DNA of 64,000 bases, taken from positions 124,001 through 188,000 of the forward strand of contig JACRHT010000011.1 in the NCBI GenBank assembly GCA_016217545.1. The letters run 5' to 3'. The position numbers were made by a program, and so were the translations under genes. The first letter of the stretch is position 1. Each line of letters opens with the position of its first letter. Of this stretch, positions 63,256 to 64,000 are shown piece by piece. The stretch comes from Opitutia bacterium. Lineage in GTDB: Bacteria; Verrucomicrobiota; Verrucomicrobiia; Opitutales; Opitutaceae. Below the pieces are notes generated by a model. That model did not search any database, was not told the origin of the DNA, and worked only from the letters and a program-made list of their open reading frames with translations.

Positions 63256-63561
63256 TTACCAGGAGGACTTGGTGACGCCGGGGATCTTGCCGGCGAGGGC
63301 GAGCTCGCGGAAGGTCAGGCGGGACACGCCGAACTTGCGGTTGAAGCCGCGCGGACGGCCGCTCATGGAGCAGCGGTTGCGGATGCGCTCCTTGGCGGAG
63401 TTGCGGGGAAGCTTCTGGAGCTTCTTCTGGGCGGCGTAGAATTCCTCGTCGGTGGTGGCGGGATTCGAGAGGATCGCCTTCAGCTCGGCGCGCTTGGCGG
63501 CGAACTTGTCGGCGAGCTTGATGCGCTTCTTGTTGCGCTCGATGGAGGAGGTCTTCGGCAT
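63256..63561 (-). CDS. rpsN: 30S ribosomal protein S14, long zinc-free form
   Basis: A 101-residue S14: [31 protein letters not shown] and [41 protein letters not shown]. It is the long C-minus form. The paired CxxC motifs of the short zinc-binding S14 are absent; only one cysteine remains. It lies 60 bases before rpsH and 12 bases after rplE. Confidence 0.98.
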   Translation of the reverse strand: MPKTSSIERNKKRIKLADKFAAKRAELKAILSNPATTDEEFYAAQKKLQKLPRNSAKERIRNRCSMSGRPRGFNRKFGVSRLTFRELALAGKIPGVTKSSW

Positions 63562-63573
63562 GGTGCGGGAAGG

Positions 63574-64000
63574 TTAGGCGGGTTTGGCGGCGGCAGCCTG
63601 CTCGGTGCGGCGGAACGGCATGCCGAGAAGCTTGAGGAGCTCGCGAGCTTCCTCGTCGGTGTGGGCCGAGGTCACGAGGGTGATGTCGAGACCCATGTGG
63701 CGCTTGGCGCTTTCGACGGTGATCTCGGGGAAGATGGTGAAATCGGTGATGCCGATGTTGTAGTTGCCCTGGCCGTCGAGCTTGTTGGGCACGCCGCGGA
63801 AGTCGCGGATGGTGGGCAGCGCGACCGCGAGGAGGCGCATGAGGAAGTGCCACATGCTGTCGCCGCGGAGGGTGACGCTGCAGCCGACGACCTGGCCCTG
63901 CTTCAGCTTGAAGTTGGCGATGGCCTTGCGTGATTTGTTGAGGATCGGCTTCTGACCGGCGATGAGGCCCATGTCGCGCGCGGTGTCGGCGATCTGGTTC
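63574..64000 (-). CDS. rplE: 50S ribosomal protein L5 (partial, N-terminus beyond window)
   Basis: The last ~141 residues of L5, read from the right edge: NQIADTARDMGLIAGQKPI, LNKSRKAIANFKLKQGQVVGCSVTLRG, MWHFLMRLLAVALPTIRDFRGV, NYNIGITDFTIFPEI and GLDITLVTSAHTDEEARELLKLLGMPFRR. An Ala-rich 7-residue tail ends it. The frame stays open to base 64000, so the start lies outside. L5 binds 5S rRNA. Confidence 0.96.
   Translation of the reverse strand, partial: NQIADTARDMGLIAGQKPILNKSRKAIANFKLKQGQVVGCSVTLRGDSMWHFLMRLLAVALPTIRDFRGVPNKLDGQGNYNIGITDFTIFPEITVESAKRHMGLDITLVTSAHTDEEARELLKLLGMPFRRTEQAAAAKPA

Overview
The window is GC-rich, gene-dense bacterial chromosome. Gene content (SecA with a long insertion, a Gram-negative Lnt, RAYT/REP palindromes, an (alpha/alpha)6-type secreted glycosidase, a zinc-free long S14) and the style of the palindromes suggest Verrucomicrobiota, probably an Opitutales-like lineage. 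That placement is inferred from composition and gene content; no rRNA is present. No stretch longer than 300 bases lacks a gene. No tRNA, rRNA or CRISPR was seen.

Layout. 1-5.2 kb: a standalone adenylate kinase, a DoxX protein, and a minus-strand run of small enzymes (three VOC proteins, one SRPBCC, one SnoaL-like) downstream of a WYL regulator, with a CTGACA-N6-TGTCAG inverted repeat in front of the run. 5.4-13.3 kb: thymidine kinase, a chemotaxis receptor, two divergent CoA-transferases, D-lactate dehydrogenase and 6-phosphogluconolactonase. 13.4-19.1 kb: lnt, a REP-associated tyrosine transposase (RAYT) inside an array of nine REP units, and secA. 19.2-29.7 kb: two back-to-back cassettes of transglutaminase, circularly permuted ATP-grasp and alpha-E proteins, one with the ATP-grasp and alpha-E genes fused and one with them separate. 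30-35.4 kb: UDP-xylose synthase, a serine hydrolase, tgt, trpG/pabA, nrdR, an unknown gene and a HIT protein. 35.6-45.8 kb: a probable operon pdxJ-acpS-two paralogous unknowns-nnr-dprA-M16 peptidase, then an S9 peptidase. 45.9-54.2 kb: a VC0807-like membrane protein, gltA, a secreted unknown, guaA, a zinc-ribbon membrane protein and a large secreted glycosidase-like protein. 54.4 kb to the end: the ribosomal spc/alpha operon on the minus strand, rplE to rplQ.

The most unusual points are these. (1) The slot between secY and map, where adk normally sits, holds a gene that still looks like an adenylate kinase but has lost the P-loop, the TGD motif, the GFPR arginine and the LID. The catalytically intact adk is alone at 231-983. 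(2) At least four families of short palindromes occur, several with a GTAG/GGAG foot and compensatory base changes in the stem. One family surrounds the RAYT. Two different families sit in frame inside the coding sequence of nnr. (3) The paired ATP-grasp/alpha-E/transglutaminase cassettes form a compact, poorly characterised peptide-modification system. (4) infA, rpmJ and rpmD are absent from their usual ribosomal-operon positions, S11 has a ~75-residue Ala/Lys/Pro-rich extension, and TGT lacks two zinc-ligand cysteines.
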